This document shows, one piece after another, positions 15,924 to 24,256 of a stretch of DNA of 64,000 nt (the first letter of the stretch is position 1; each line of letters starts with the position of its first letter). Below the pieces are notes generated by a model. That model was not told where the DNA came from and searched no databases. It was given only the letters and a program-made list of their open reading frames with translations. A program made the position numbers and the translations under genes. The stretch is taken from the NCBI RefSeq assembly GCF_021023135.1, contig NZ_PGFV01000005.1:62001-126000 (forward strand), in the 5' to 3' direction. Origin of the DNA: Brevibacterium sp. CCUG 69071 (lineage in GTDB: Bacteria; Actinomycetota; Actinomycetes; Actinomycetales; Brevibacteriaceae).

Positions 15924-15929
15924 TAGACT
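15924..15929 (+). promoter_or_regulatory. -10 box (TAGACT) placing the start site at the ATG of the hydrolase gene
   Basis: TAGACT is followed by 6 bases (TCGAGG) and then ATG 15936. A GCGACA hexamer lies 17 bp upstream as a weak -35. The spacing predicts a leaderless or nearly leaderless message. Confidence 0.55.
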
Positions 15930-15935
15930 TCGAGG

Positions 15936-16733
15936 ATGGTCAGCGTACATGTACTCAGCTTCGATCCCGCCGGCGTCAACTCCGGCATCATCACCGGCGG
16001 GCAGCGCAGCCTGCTCGTGGACTCCGGCCCCGGCCCTCTCGCCGCGCGGACTCTCATGGACCGTGCGGTGGAGTTGGCAGAGGAATCCAACGGGCGGTCG
16101 CAGCCTGTCGACGTGGTCATCACCCACGACCATTGGGATCATTTCTTCGGCACTGCGGAACTCGTGCGCGCCGGGGCCGAGACCGTGCACGCCTCCACCT
16201 CCTTCGCCGCCGACCAGGAGGCCACCGCCTGGATCGCACTCGATGCGGTGCGCAGCGGTGAGGAATCCGACGACTACCTCGGGCAGCTGCCCCTCGACCC
16301 CATGGAGCTCGTCGTCGCCGTCTCCCCCGTCGACGGTTCGCCCGGCGAGCACGGCACCCTCGACCTCGGGGACTGCCCGGTGGAGTTCCATGTCCTCGGC
16401 GGACATTCGACGGCCGACCTCATCGTCCGACTCCCCCGGGCGGGAATCGTCTTCGCCGGCGATCTCGTCGAAGAGGGCGCTCCCCCGCAGGCCGGAGCCG
16501 ACGCCTCGCTGAGTGAGTGGGCGAACAGCCTGCGCGCGCTGCTCGACTTCCCGGAGGCGGAGATCTTCGTCCCCGGGCACGGACGGCCCGTCGACCGCAG
16601 CTTCGTCGAGCGTCAGCTCGCCGATGTCGAAGGTCTGCGGGAGAAGCAGTCCGACGCCGAGGTGGCCCTGCCCTCACGTGCCCTGCCCGGTGAGCATGAT
16701 CGTCGGGTTCCCCGGGAGATCAGGGTGGTGTGA
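15936..16733 (+). CDS. Metallo-beta-lactamase-fold hydrolase
   Basis: Soluble hydrolase of 265 residues. The metal motif HxHxDH is visible as THDHWDHFFG (about residues 63-72). A further ligand lies in LGGHSTAD (about 154), Asp in FAGDLVEE (about 174), and the C-terminal His in VPGHGRP (about 210). No signal peptide is present, so it is probably cytoplasmic. Members of this broad family act on thioesters, lactones or phosphodiesters, and the substrate cannot be named. The stop codon overlaps the end of the converging membrane-protein gene by 14 bp. Confidence 0.85.
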   Translation: MVSVHVLSFDPAGVNSGIITGGQRSLLVDSGPGPLAARTLMDRAVELAEESNGRSQPVDVVITHDHWDHFFGTAELVRAGAETVHASTSFAADQEATAWIALDAVRSGEESDDYLGQLPLDPMELVVAVSPVDGSPGEHGTLDLGDCPVEFHVLGGHSTADLIVRLPRAGIVFAGDLVEEGAPPQAGADASLSEWANSLRALLDFPEAEIFVPGHGRPVDRSFVERQLADVEGLREKQSDAEVALPSRALPGEHDRRVPREIRVV

Positions 16734-17928
16734 TGCCGCGCTGCCGGTGCAGCTCGGTCACGAGGTCGCCGCCGATGGCGCCGAAGAGCGTGTGCGACCA
16801 GATGCCGGGCACCTCCGCATAGGGGCGGTCGCCGTCGTAGATCCACTGCGGTTCCCGTCCTGCGTCGAGATCGTCCAGGCAGGTCGAGCAGACCGGTACG
16901 CGCACGCTTCTGCCCTCGGCAGATCCTGTCGCGGCCGTGCTCACTCGCGCGCTCGTCTGCGCTTCGCCGTGCAGCGGGTTGATCGTGCACAGGCTCTGCG
17001 GGGCGCCTCCGGTGCGCTTCGCCTCGGCCCGGGCCGCACGGGAACCGCGCTGGCCGGAGCGATGCAGCTTCACCTCGGCGATCTCCCGTCCTGCCTGGCG
17101 CAGGAGCACCATCGCTCCGGCCAGGTCGATGCGCTCGGAGTCCTCGTCGTCGACGATGGCCCGGGCCGCCTGATAGGCGTCGAGTCCGCGCTCGACCCTC
17201 TCGGCATCGGCGGGCTCGAGGCTGCTGGTCTGCAGCGTCTCGATCTCTTCGGCCAGTTCGAGGGTCTCGGAGCTGATGGTCTCCCGCAGGGACCTCCGCT
17301 GCAGGGAATCGACCCTCTCGAGCATCCGGGAGGGAAGACGGAACTGCTGCTGCGTGCGCGTCGCCGCCGCCCGCGAACGCCTGGCCCGAGCGAGCCAGAT
17401 CCCGGCGATGACGAGGGCGAGCACGAGCACGGCACCGCCGAGGAACAGGCTCGAGAACGATCCCGAACCGTCGACCGTCTGCACCTCGCTGCCGGGAGCC
17501 TGCTGCCCGGTGACCGCCTCGTCCTCGGTGCGCTCCTGCGGGTCCGCATAGAGGTCGAGGAGCGTATTCAGCTTCGTCGTCGACGGGGTCGAGACGTTCC
17601 AGTCCTGTCGGGCGACGGTGAGCTGGTGCATCACCTGCATGTGCAGCTCGTGCTGGTCCTCGAAATGCTCGTCGACGGCCAGGTCGGACTGGCCGTTGAT
17701 CATGATGAAGGCGCCCTCTCCCCCGTGGAAGACCTTGATCTGCTCGAGGAGGTCCCGGTCGACAGTCTGCTCATCCACGGCGATGACGTAGACGGCGAAG
17801 TCGATGTCCCCCGTCTTCGCCTCGGCCTTCTCCAGCAGGCCGGGGTTGAGGGTGCCCGCGAGGGACTCTTCGACGTAGAACGGGTCGGTGTGCAGCGCCT
17901 CGGCGACCTGCTGTGCATCGATGCTCAT
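16720..17928 (-). CDS. Membrane protein of unknown function, third gene of a three-gene family cluster
   Basis: Protein of 402 residues not recognised as a named family. Residues 1-140 look like a soluble alpha/beta domain starting near TDPFYVEESLAG and containing FAVYVIAVDE. One membrane helix spans about 162-181, followed by a basic and then alpha-helical cytoplasmic region. Near the C-terminus are Cys314 and His320 (CTINPLH) and Cys347/Cys350 (CSTC), a possible zinc site. The start at 17928 was chosen because it forms an ATGA overlap with the gene upstream; an ATG 21 bp earlier is the alternative. The first gene of the cluster has the same domain order. Confidence 0.72.
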   Translation of the reverse strand: MSIDAQQVAEALHTDPFYVEESLAGTLNPGLLEKAEAKTGDIDFAVYVIAVDEQTVDRDLLEQIKVFHGGEGAFIMINGQSDLAVDEHFEDQHELHMQVMHQLTVARQDWNVSTPSTTKLNTLLDLYADPQERTEDEAVTGQQAPGSEVQTVDGSGSFSSLFLGGAVLVLALVIAGIWLARARRSRAAATRTQQQFRLPSRMLERVDSLQRRSLRETISSETLELAEEIETLQTSSLEPADAERVERGLDAYQAARAIVDDEDSERIDLAGAMVLLRQAGREIAEVKLHRSGQRGSRAARAEAKRTGGAPQSLCTINPLHGEAQTSARVSTAATGSAEGRSVRVPVCSTCLDDLDAGREPQWIYDGDRPYAEVPGIWSHTLFGAIGGDLVTELHRQRGITPP

Positions 17929-18707
17929 GCCTGTCTCTTCCTCGTCCATGCCCGCCAGGCGAAGATTCCGCCGGTGCCCAGTCCGCCTCCGACGAGGATG
18001 CCGAAGATCGCGCCGGCGACCGCGCTGCCGGCCGGATAGCTCAGGGCCCGGGGATCGTCTTCACGTTCCTCGTTGACGACGATCGGTTCGCCGTCGCGGT
18101 CGAGAGTGCGCGAATAGCTGTCCGCGGGGTCCTCGACCTCTGCGCCTTCGAGCGCGCGCACGTAGGTGAGGGCCTGAGCCGAGGCACTGTCGTCGATATC
18201 GGTCTCCGGGCGCGCTTCGAGACGACGGACGACCCCTTTGTCCCCCACCGACTCGGTGCTGTTGCCGATCACGAGGACCGTGGCCCGGTCATCGGGCAGC
18301 TCCACGGCGATGCGGGCGGCGAGCAGATCGGCCTCGCCGTCGGCATCGTCGAGATCCGAGGTGGACAGGAACGCGACGTAGATCGGCACCTCGAGGTCGC
18401 GGGTCTCGTCTCGGATGGCGGCGAGGTCGGCGTCGTCGATGTCGAAGGCCTGGTAGCCGTCGATGTGGATCGGGTCGGCCGCGAAGGAGGCAGCGATCGC
18501 ACGGTAGCGTGCCGGGTCGTAGTCGGGGTCGTACTGACCGTCGATGCGATCGTCGTAGATCGAGTCGACGGAGATCTCATCGCTGTCCCCGGCGGCGATC
18601 CGCACCGACCTGGCCTCGTCGAACTTCGAGACGCTGAACATCGTCGCCCCGAGGGTCACCGCGGCGAAGACGAAGACTGCCAGCGCCCATCTCCACCATC
18701 TGGTCAT
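17925..18707 (-). CDS. Membrane protein of unknown function, middle gene of the family cluster
   Basis: Protein of 260 residues. An N-terminal membrane helix (about residues 7-25, WALAVFVFAAVTLGATM) precedes an extracytoplasmic domain that shares the pattern of its neighbours: ADPIHIDGYQAF, then VPIYVAFLST. A second helix near residues 228-247 (AGAIFGILVGGGLGTGGIF) and a short basic tail end it. It lacks the Cys-rich C-terminal domain present in the genes on either side. Both ends overlap neighbouring genes by ATGA, implying strict cotranslation. It may be a partner in a complex; no function is assigned. Confidence 0.7.
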   Translation of the reverse strand: MTRWWRWALAVFVFAAVTLGATMFSVSKFDEARSVRIAAGDSDEISVDSIYDDRIDGQYDPDYDPARYRAIAASFAADPIHIDGYQAFDIDDADLAAIRDETRDLEVPIYVAFLSTSDLDDADGEADLLAARIAVELPDDRATVLVIGNSTESVGDKGVVRRLEARPETDIDDSASAQALTYVRALEGAEVEDPADSYSRTLDRDGEPIVVNEEREDDPRALSYPAGSAVAGAIFGILVGGGLGTGGIFAWRAWTRKRQA

Positions 18708-19960
18708 CGCGGACCTCCCGATGCCAGGGCGTTGGAGGAGCCCGCCAGAGAGTTCGCGGAGCCCAGGGATGCCAGCAGCGCGTCCTCGAGCGGTTGGAAG
18801 CTGCCGAAGCCCGAATGCGCATAGACGTCGTCGCGGAGGTAGTAGGGCACCGGGCGGCGCGAGCCCGGCCGTTTGGGCACCATCAGCCGTGCCGGTTCGT
18901 GTCCTTCGTCGACCGCACCCCGGCAGTTCGCACACAGGTCGACGGTGAGGTTCGTTCCCTGCTGGCGGAGGACGAACTGCTCGATTCCCTTCGTGTGGTG
19001 GGGGAAGAGGAAGCAGAAGCGCGGTGCCTGAGCCGTAGACGAGGATCGTGAGCGCAGGCATGAGCGCACCCAACGATCGGTGAGCACGAGCGCATTGACT
19101 CCGTGGCGGTGGGTGAAGTCGGGGCTCTCGGCCCAATCGGGATGGGTGTCGATGAGGGCGGTGAGCGCCTCTTGGATTCGCCGTCCCCGGTCGTAGAGAC
19201 TCCACCTCTCCTCGTTCGCGTCTGTGGGTTCGGGCAGCGGCTCGAGGGCCTTCTCCACACGGTCCTTCAGGGATCGGCTGCGGACGAGTTCGGGCTCGGT
19301 CGTCAGGCTCGTCCGCCAGGAGTACTGTTCCCGGCGTCGCAGCAGCCAGGCGCTCAGTCCGAGGGCTGCGAGGGCGGCGGCGCCGAAGACGAGTCCGTCG
19401 GGGTTGCCGATGTTCAGCCCCGTCGCGGAGATGTAGTCCTCGTTGCGATCTCCCGCATCACGGGTGTCGAAATCGGGCGGGGCGGGCGGTTCCTCGCCCT
19501 GTGCGGCCGCGACGAGGATGGCCAGCTGGTAGGGCACAGCCAGTTCGACCGGGAGGAAGTCGCCGCTGGCCGAGCGGGCCAGCGCCGTGGACGACCGTGG
19601 GATCGCTGGGCCGTTGCCGTCGACGAGGTAGGCCTGGGCGTTCGCTCCTCCCACGGCCTGCGAGAACAGGATGAGCGTCTGTTCGGCATCCCCGTCGTCG
19701 TGCACGCTGTAGGCCAGATCCGAGGTGAACCGTGCCCAGTCTTCGGCGGCTCGGGGCGGGACCTCGGAGACGATGGCGATGTAATGGGGCAGGCCCGACT
19801 TCGCGGTCTGTGCGGAGGCCGATTCGATCGCACTCTTCTGGTTTTCGGTGAGACCGGGAGCGACGATCTCATCGATGTAGAGCGGGCCATCGGCCCAGGC
19901 GTCGCGGATGCGCGATCGCAGCGTCTCGAGCGCGGAGGCCCCGGTGGTCTTCTCGGTCAC
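18704..19960 (-). CDS. Membrane protein of unknown function, first gene of the family cluster
   Basis: Protein of 418 residues starting at GTG 19960. The N-terminal domain (about 1-165) contains DGPLYIDEIVAPGL and LPHYIAIVSEVP, the same layout as the two genes downstream. A single membrane helix lies at about 188-207. The C-terminal part ends with Cys316 and His321/322 (CFLFPHH) and Cys343/Cys346 (CANC), then GHEPARL, parallel to the last gene of the cluster. The set looks like internal duplication of one ancestral gene. It is cotranscribed by ATGA overlap with the middle gene. Role unknown. Confidence 0.7.
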   Translation of the reverse strand: MTEKTTGASALETLRSRIRDAWADGPLYIDEIVAPGLTENQKSAIESASAQTAKSGLPHYIAIVSEVPPRAAEDWARFTSDLAYSVHDDGDAEQTLILFSQAVGGANAQAYLVDGNGPAIPRSSTALARSASGDFLPVELAVPYQLAILVAAAQGEEPPAPPDFDTRDAGDRNEDYISATGLNIGNPDGLVFGAAALAALGLSAWLLRRREQYSWRTSLTTEPELVRSRSLKDRVEKALEPLPEPTDANEERWSLYDRGRRIQEALTALIDTHPDWAESPDFTHRHGVNALVLTDRWVRSCLRSRSSSTAQAPRFCFLFPHHTKGIEQFVLRQQGTNLTVDLCANCRGAVDEGHEPARLMVPKRPGSRRPVPYYLRDDVYAHSGFGSFQPLEDALLASLGSANSLAGSSNALASGGPR

Positions 19961-20050
19961 TGTTCAAGGATATTGCGTCGGCGCTGATCCCGCCGACGCC
20001 GCCGGTTCCGGTTCTGCAACACTCACACTTACGGCGCAGGACCCGAACGC

Positions 20051-20085
20051 GAAGAACCCCACAGTGGTCCACTGTGGGGTTCTTC
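20051..20085. terminator. Terminator after rplL
   Basis: Seventeen-base perfect inverted repeat (GAAGAACCCCACAGTGG and its complement) around a single base, so it folds as a stem of about 15 bp. It lies 36 bp past the rplL stop. Confidence 0.85.
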
Positions 20086-20120
20086 GGGATCAGGCAGCAG
20101 TCAGACCGCTGCCTGTGGAA

Positions 20121-20507
20121 TCACTTGAGGGTGACGGTCGCGCCGGCAGCCTCGAGGGTTTCCTTGGCCTTCTCGGCATCTTCCTTGGAAGCGCCTTCGA
20201 GGACGGCCTTGGGGGCTCCGTCGACGAGGTCCTTGGCTTCCTTGAGTCCGAGGGAGGTGAGCCCACGAACTTCCTTGATGACGGGAACCTTCTTCTCGCC
20301 GGCCGATTCGAGGATGACGTCGAATTCGGTCTGCTCTTCAGCAGCAGCGGCTTCTCCGCCACCGGCAGCGGGAGCGGCGGCGACGGCGGCCGGAGCGGCA
20401 GCCTCGACGTCGAATTCCTCTTCGAACTTCTTGACGAAGTCGGAGAGTTCGATCAGGGTGAGCTCTTTGAAGCCTTCGATGAGCTCTTCGGGTGTGAGCT
20501 TAGCCAT
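20121..20507 (-). CDS. rplL: 50S ribosomal protein L7/L12
   Basis: Ribosome stalk protein of 128 residues that recruits translation factors. The N-terminal dimerisation domain begins [16 protein letters not shown]. An Ala/Gly-rich hinge covers about residues 36-55. The C-terminal domain holds [20 protein letters not shown] and the factor-binding helix. It follows rplJ by 57 bp and is followed by a strong terminator, the usual end of the L10 operon. Confidence 0.98.
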   Translation of the reverse strand: MAKLTPEELIEGFKELTLIELSDFVKKFEEEFDVEAAAPAAVAAAPAAGGGEAAAAEEQTEFDVILESAGEKKVPVIKEVRGLTSLGLKEAKDLVDGAPKAVLEGASKEDAEKAKETLEAAGATVTLK

Positions 20508-20564
20508 GGTGGCCAGTCCTTCCTGTGGGGGTCACACGGTGTGACCAGGTTGATGGGGTGATGC

Positions 20565-21098
20565 TCAGTCGTCCGAAGCAGGAGCGGATTCCTGCTTCTC
20601 GCGGAGGGCATCGACAGTGCGCGCGGCCTTGACCAGCGGAGCGGTGAACAGGTAGGCAGCCTGGTGGAGGCTTGCCTTCATGGCACCGGCTGCCTTTGCA
20701 AGCAGCACTTCGCGGGATTCGAGGTCGGCGAGCTGGTTGACCTGCTCGGCGGTCAGGGCTGCTCCATCGAAGTAGCCGCCCTTCACCACGAGCTGGGAGT
20801 TCGCCTTGGCAAAGTTACGCAGAACCTTGGCAGCCTCCGGGGGTTCGCCGTTGACGAACGCGATCGCGGTGGGCCCACTGAGGTGCTCATCGAGACCGGC
20901 GACTCCGGCTTCCTTGGCTGCAATCTTGGTCAGCGTATTCTTTACCACGGCGTAGCTGACGTTCTCACCGAGAGAGACGCGCAGTTCTTTCATCTGCGCA
21001 ACGGTGAGACCGCGGTACTCGGTCAGCAACACAGCATCGGAGTTCTCAAACTGCTGTTTGATCTCCTCTACTGCGGCTGCCTTGTCTGGCCTCGCCAT
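20565..21098 (-). CDS. rplJ: 50S ribosomal protein L10
   Basis: Stalk base protein of 177 residues that binds 23S rRNA and carries L7/L12 dimers on its C-terminal helix. It begins [17 protein letters not shown], and [15 protein letters not shown] is the conserved rRNA-binding segment. Start 21098 follows GAAAGGAATACC with a good ribosome-binding site. Longer reading upstream crosses the attenuator hairpin and is not coding. It is the first gene of the rplJ-rplL operon; a leader with an attenuator precedes it. Confidence 0.97.
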   Translation of the reverse strand: MARPDKAAAVEEIKQQFENSDAVLLTEYRGLTVAQMKELRVSLGENVSYAVVKNTLTKIAAKEAGVAGLDEHLSGPTAIAFVNGEPPEAAKVLRNFAKANSQLVVKGGYFDGAALTAEQVNQLADLESREVLLAKAAGAMKASLHQAAYLFTAPLVKAARTVDALREKQESAPASDD

Positions 21099-21311
21099 GG
21101 TATTCCTTTCATAAGTCGCACGGTCTGCCCCGACACCAAAAAAGCGCTCCACGCAGGAAGGCGTGAAACGCTTCACCGTTCGGTTCATGCGAACCTTCCG
21201 GAAGTATCTCGTGCTCACCTGCGTGGGTCACTCGCTTGCGAGTCTTCGTCTGCGGGCATCGAGATTCGATGGCGAATTTCGATGGATCCACAGAGACCGA
21301 CGGTCTTGGGT
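21099..21311 (-). promoter_or_regulatory. L10 operon leader with attenuator hairpin
   Basis: The interval between the proposed start site (near 21311) and rplJ is about 212 bases with no gene. It contains a GC-rich stem (about 21143-21174: AAGCG..CACGC pairing with GCGTG..CGCTT) followed at once by six U residues (21138-21143), an intrinsic terminator inside the leader. In other bacteria L10 or the L10-L12 complex binds such leaders and controls the operon. The binding fold itself is inferred. Confidence 0.65.
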
Positions 21312-21317
21312 GTCTTC

Positions 21318-21323
21318 AGTCTA
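21318..21323 (-). promoter_or_regulatory. -10 box (TAGACT) of the rplJL promoter
   Basis: TAGACT on the minus strand with TGGACG 18 bp upstream as a weak -35. It places the start about 212 bases before rplJ. Confidence 0.5.
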
Positions 21324-21396
21324 ACCAATCGGCAGCGATCCCGTCCACTCGCCCTCGGAATACGCACCGAGAGCCTGGTCACGTCCCCTCCCCCAA

Positions 21397-21452
21397 CTAC
21401 CTGACGGCGGCCCAGATACCTTGCGCAAGGGATCTGGGCCGCCGTCGGGTAG
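21397..21452. repeat. Palindromic repeat copy 1, after the alcohol dehydrogenase gene
   Basis: A 56-bp near-perfect inverted repeat with 28-base arms (26 matches), starting CTACCTGACGGCGGCCCAG. It lies 8 bp beyond the adh stop and shares its sequence with the copy at 22552-22605, including the CAGTGGGG outside the right arm. It may stop transcription or protect the 3' end. No U-run follows it. Confidence 0.75.
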
Positions 21453-21460
21453 CAGTGGGG

Positions 21461-22480
21461 TCAGTATTCGATGACCACGCGGCCGTCGATCTTGCCGTGG
21501 AGCATCTCGTCGAAGATGCCGTTGATGTCCTCGAGCGGACGCTTCGAGAACGTCGGGTGGATCTTGCCCGCGGCATAGAACTCGAGCGCCTCGACCATGT
21601 CCTGGCGGGTGCCGACGATCGACCCGCGGATCGTCAGACCCTTGAGGACGATGTCGAAGATCGGGGCCGGGAAGTCGCCCGGGGGCAGACCGTTGAAGAC
21701 GATGGTGCCGCCTCGGCGGGTCATTCCGATCGCCTGGCCGAAGGCCGCGGGGTGGACCGCGGTGACGAGCACGCCGTGGCTGCCGCCGACCTTCTCCTGG
21801 ATGATCTCCGCCGGGTCCTCGGCGAAGGCGTTGACGGTGATCTCCGCGCCGTGCTTCTTGGCCAGGGCGAGCTTGTCATCGGCAACATCGACGGCGATGA
21901 CGCGCATGCCCATGGCCACCGCATACTGCACCGCGATGTGCCCGAGCCCGCCGATTCCGGAGATGACGACCCACTGTCCGGGTTTGACCTCGGTGCGCTT
22001 GAGGCCTTTGTAGACGGTCACACCCGCACACAGGACGGGGGCGATCTCATAGGGGTCGGCGCCTTCGGGGATGATCGCGGCGAACTTCGTGTCCACGAGC
22101 ATGTATTCGCCGAAGGAGCCGTCGATCCCGTAGCCGCCGTTGACCTGGGACTCGCACAGCGTCTCCCAGCCCTGTCGGCAGTGTTCGCAGGTTCCGCAGG
22201 CGCTCCACAGCCAGGCGTTGCCGATGGTCTGCCCGACCTCGACGTCGGTGACTCCGGGGCCGACCTTCTCCACGGTCCCCACACCTTCGTGACCGGGGAT
22301 GAGGGGGACCTTCGGTTTGACCGGCCAGTCGCCGTGAGCGGCGTGGAGGTCGGTGTGGCATACGCCCGAGGCGATGAGTTTGACGAGTGCCTGGCCGGGG
22401 CCCGGCTCCGGGATGGCGTTCTGACCGACCGTGAGGTCTTTGCCGAATTCCTCGACGACCGCTGCTTTCATTCCTGACAT
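21461..22480 (-). CDS. Zinc-dependent alcohol dehydrogenase (AdhP-like)
   Basis: Medium-chain NAD-dependent alcohol dehydrogenase of 339 residues. Catalytic zinc ligands are Cys41 (SGVCHTDLH), His64-Glu65 (PGHEGVG) and Cys151. The structural zinc site is Cys95, 98, 101 and 109 (CGTCEHCRQGWETLC). The cofactor-binding fold shows ISGIGGLGH at 174-181. AAAGGAG sits 6 bases before ATG 22480; the ATG directly before it (22483) is an alternative. It follows an aldehyde dehydrogenase on the same strand, so alcohol to acid oxidation is the likely joint task. Related enzymes oxidise ethanol and other short primary alcohols. Confidence 0.93.
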   Translation of the reverse strand: MSGMKAAVVEEFGKDLTVGQNAIPEPGPGQALVKLIASGVCHTDLHAAHGDWPVKPKVPLIPGHEGVGTVEKVGPGVTDVEVGQTIGNAWLWSACGTCEHCRQGWETLCESQVNGGYGIDGSFGEYMLVDTKFAAIIPEGADPYEIAPVLCAGVTVYKGLKRTEVKPGQWVVISGIGGLGHIAVQYAVAMGMRVIAVDVADDKLALAKKHGAEITVNAFAEDPAEIIQEKVGGSHGVLVTAVHPAAFGQAIGMTRRGGTIVFNGLPPGDFPAPIFDIVLKGLTIRGSIVGTRQDMVEALEFYAAGKIHPTFSKRPLEDINGIFDEMLHGKIDGRVVIEY

Positions 22481-22551
22481 CATTGACTCCTTTGTGGTGA
22501 TGTGGCGAGGTGGATTTCATGCATTGCGGGGTTTGAGATTGTGGCCGAAGC

Positions 22552-22605
22552 ACCCGACGGCGGCCCAGCTACGTGGCGCGAGGTTGCTGCGCCGCCGTCA
22601 GGTAG
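22552..22605. repeat. Palindromic repeat copy 2, after the aldehyde dehydrogenase gene
   Basis: Shares ACCCGACGGCGGCCCAG and CGCCGCCGTCAGGTAGCAG-type ends with the copy at 21397-21452; the outer arms pair at 15 of 17 positions. It lies 14 bp beyond the aldehyde dehydrogenase stop. Confidence 0.75.
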
Positions 22606-22619
22606 CAGTGGGGGCGGGA

Positions 22620-24143
22620 TCAGAAGAAGCCCTGCTTGCCCTCCGCGTAGCTGACCAGCAGGTTCTTCGTCTGCTGGTAGTGGTCGAGCATCATCAGGTG
22701 GTTCTCACGTCCGATGCCCGAGGCCTTGTAGCCGCCGAACGCGGCGTGTGCCGGGTAGGCATGGTAGTTATTCACCCACACGCGACCGGCCTGGATGTCG
22801 CGACCGGCCCGATACGCGGTGTTGCCGTTGCGGGACCAGACACCGGCGCCGAGGCCGTAGAGAGTGTCGTTGGCCGTGGCGACCGCATTGTCGTAGTCGC
22901 TGAAGGTGGCCACCGAGACGACGGGTCCGAAGATCTCCTCCTGGAAGATCCGCATGCTGTTGCTGCCCTTGAAGATCGTCGGCTGGACATAGTAGCCCCC
23001 GGACAGGTCCCCGCCGAGGTCGGCCCGGGCACCGCCGGTGAGCACCTCGGCGCCCTCCTGCTTGCCGATGTCGAGGTAGGACAGGATCTTCTCGAGCTGA
23101 TCGTTCGAGGCCTGGGCGCCCATCATGGTGTCGGTGTCGAGCGGGTTGCCCTGGACGATCTTCTTCGTCCGAGCGACGACCGCGTCGAGGAAGGGATCGG
23201 CGATGGATTCCTGAACGAGGGCCCGCGACGGACAGGTGCAGACCTCACCCTGGTTGAGGGCGAACATCGTGAAGCCCTCCTGCGCCTTGTCCCAGAATGC
23301 GTCGTCGTTGGAGAGCACGTCCTCGAAGAAGATGTTCGGCGACTTGCCGCCGAGCTCCAAGGTCACCGGAATGATGTTCTGCGAGGCGTACTGCATGATC
23401 AGACGGCCCGTGGTGGTCTCGCCGGTGAACGCGATCTTGCGGATGCGCTTGTTCGAGGCCAGCGGCTTGCCGGCCTCGAGGCCGAAGCCGTTGACGATGT
23501 TGAGCACGCCGTCGGGCAGCAGGTCGGCGATGAGTTCGGCGAGGACGAGGATCGAGGCCGGGGTCTGCTCGGCGGGCTTGAGGACGATCGCGTTGCCTGC
23601 GGCCAGCGCCGGGGCGATCTTCCACACGCCCATGAGGATCGGGAAGTTCCAGGGGATGATCTGCCCGACCACGCCGAGCGGTTCGTGGAAGTGGTAGGCG
23701 ACGGTGTCCTCGTCGATCTGGGACAGTCCGCCTTCCTGGGCTCGGATCGCCGAGGCGAAGTACCGGAAGTGATCGACGGCCAGGGGCAGATCGGCGTTGA
23801 GTGTCTCACGCACCGCCTTGCCGTTGTCCCAGGTCTCGGCGACAGCGAGGGTCTCGAGGTTCTCCTCGATGCGGTCGGCGATCTTGTTCAGGATCACCGC
23901 ACGCTCGGCCGGTGAGGTCTTGCCCCAGGCAGGTGCCGCCTTGTGCGCGGCATCGAGGGCGACCTCGATGTCCTCGGCGGTGCTCGCGGGAACCTCGGTG
24001 AAGGTCTTGCCGGTGATCGGGGTGGGGTTCTCGAAATAGTTGCCCTTGACCGGCGGAACCCACTGTCCGCCGATGAAGTTCTCGTACCGAGACTTGAAGG
24101 TCACAAGCGAGCCGTCCTGGCCGGGCTGTGCATAAACAGTCAT
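22620..24143 (-). CDS. NAD-dependent aldehyde dehydrogenase (acetaldehyde type)
   Basis: Enzyme of 507 residues oxidising aldehydes to acids. Visible motifs: [10 protein letters not shown] (about 160), [14 protein letters not shown] with the general-base Glu (about 265), and the nucleophile Cys in [11 protein letters not shown] (about 305). The C-terminus ends in KQGFF, typical of the ExaC/AldB acetaldehyde group. AAAGGAG lies 5 bases before the ATG. It is divided from adh by a palindromic repeat and from the GAF-type regulator by 113 bp holding an inverted repeat. The physiological aldehyde is inferred from the adjacent alcohol dehydrogenase. Confidence 0.94.
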   Translation of the reverse strand: MTVYAQPGQDGSLVTFKSRYENFIGGQWVPPVKGNYFENPTPITGKTFTEVPASTAEDIEVALDAAHKAAPAWGKTSPAERAVILNKIADRIEENLETLAVAETWDNGKAVRETLNADLPLAVDHFRYFASAIRAQEGGLSQIDEDTVAYHFHEPLGVVGQIIPWNFPILMGVWKIAPALAAGNAIVLKPAEQTPASILVLAELIADLLPDGVLNIVNGFGLEAGKPLASNKRIRKIAFTGETTTGRLIMQYASQNIIPVTLELGGKSPNIFFEDVLSNDDAFWDKAQEGFTMFALNQGEVCTCPSRALVQESIADPFLDAVVARTKKIVQGNPLDTDTMMGAQASNDQLEKILSYLDIGKQEGAEVLTGGARADLGGDLSGGYYVQPTIFKGSNSMRIFQEEIFGPVVSVATFSDYDNAVATANDTLYGLGAGVWSRNGNTAYRAGRDIQAGRVWVNNYHAYPAHAAFGGYKASGIGRENHLMMLDHYQQTKNLLVSYAEGKQGFF

Positions 24144-24207
24144 TGCAACTCCTTTGATGCGTCTGCTTCCACCGGATGTTCTCCGTGTGCTTCAGACGCT
24201 ACAGAGG

Positions 24208-24228
24208 GCAACGTTGCACGTGCGTTGC
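24208..24228. promoter_or_regulatory. Candidate operator upstream of the aldehyde dehydrogenase gene
   Basis: Inverted repeat GCAACG-N9-CGTTGC, with a second overlapping palindrome GCAACGTTGC at its left end. It is centred about 75 bp before the aldehyde dehydrogenase start and is a natural target for the regulator encoded next door. Binding is not shown. Confidence 0.45.
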
Positions 24229-24256
24229 ATCACATCCTCGGCCGGCGGCGCGAGGC

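Noticed and set aside
24211..24240. Second promoter-like palindrome taken as a regulator-gene terminator
   Set aside because: No U-run and too short; better explained as an operator upstream of the aldehyde dehydrogenase gene.
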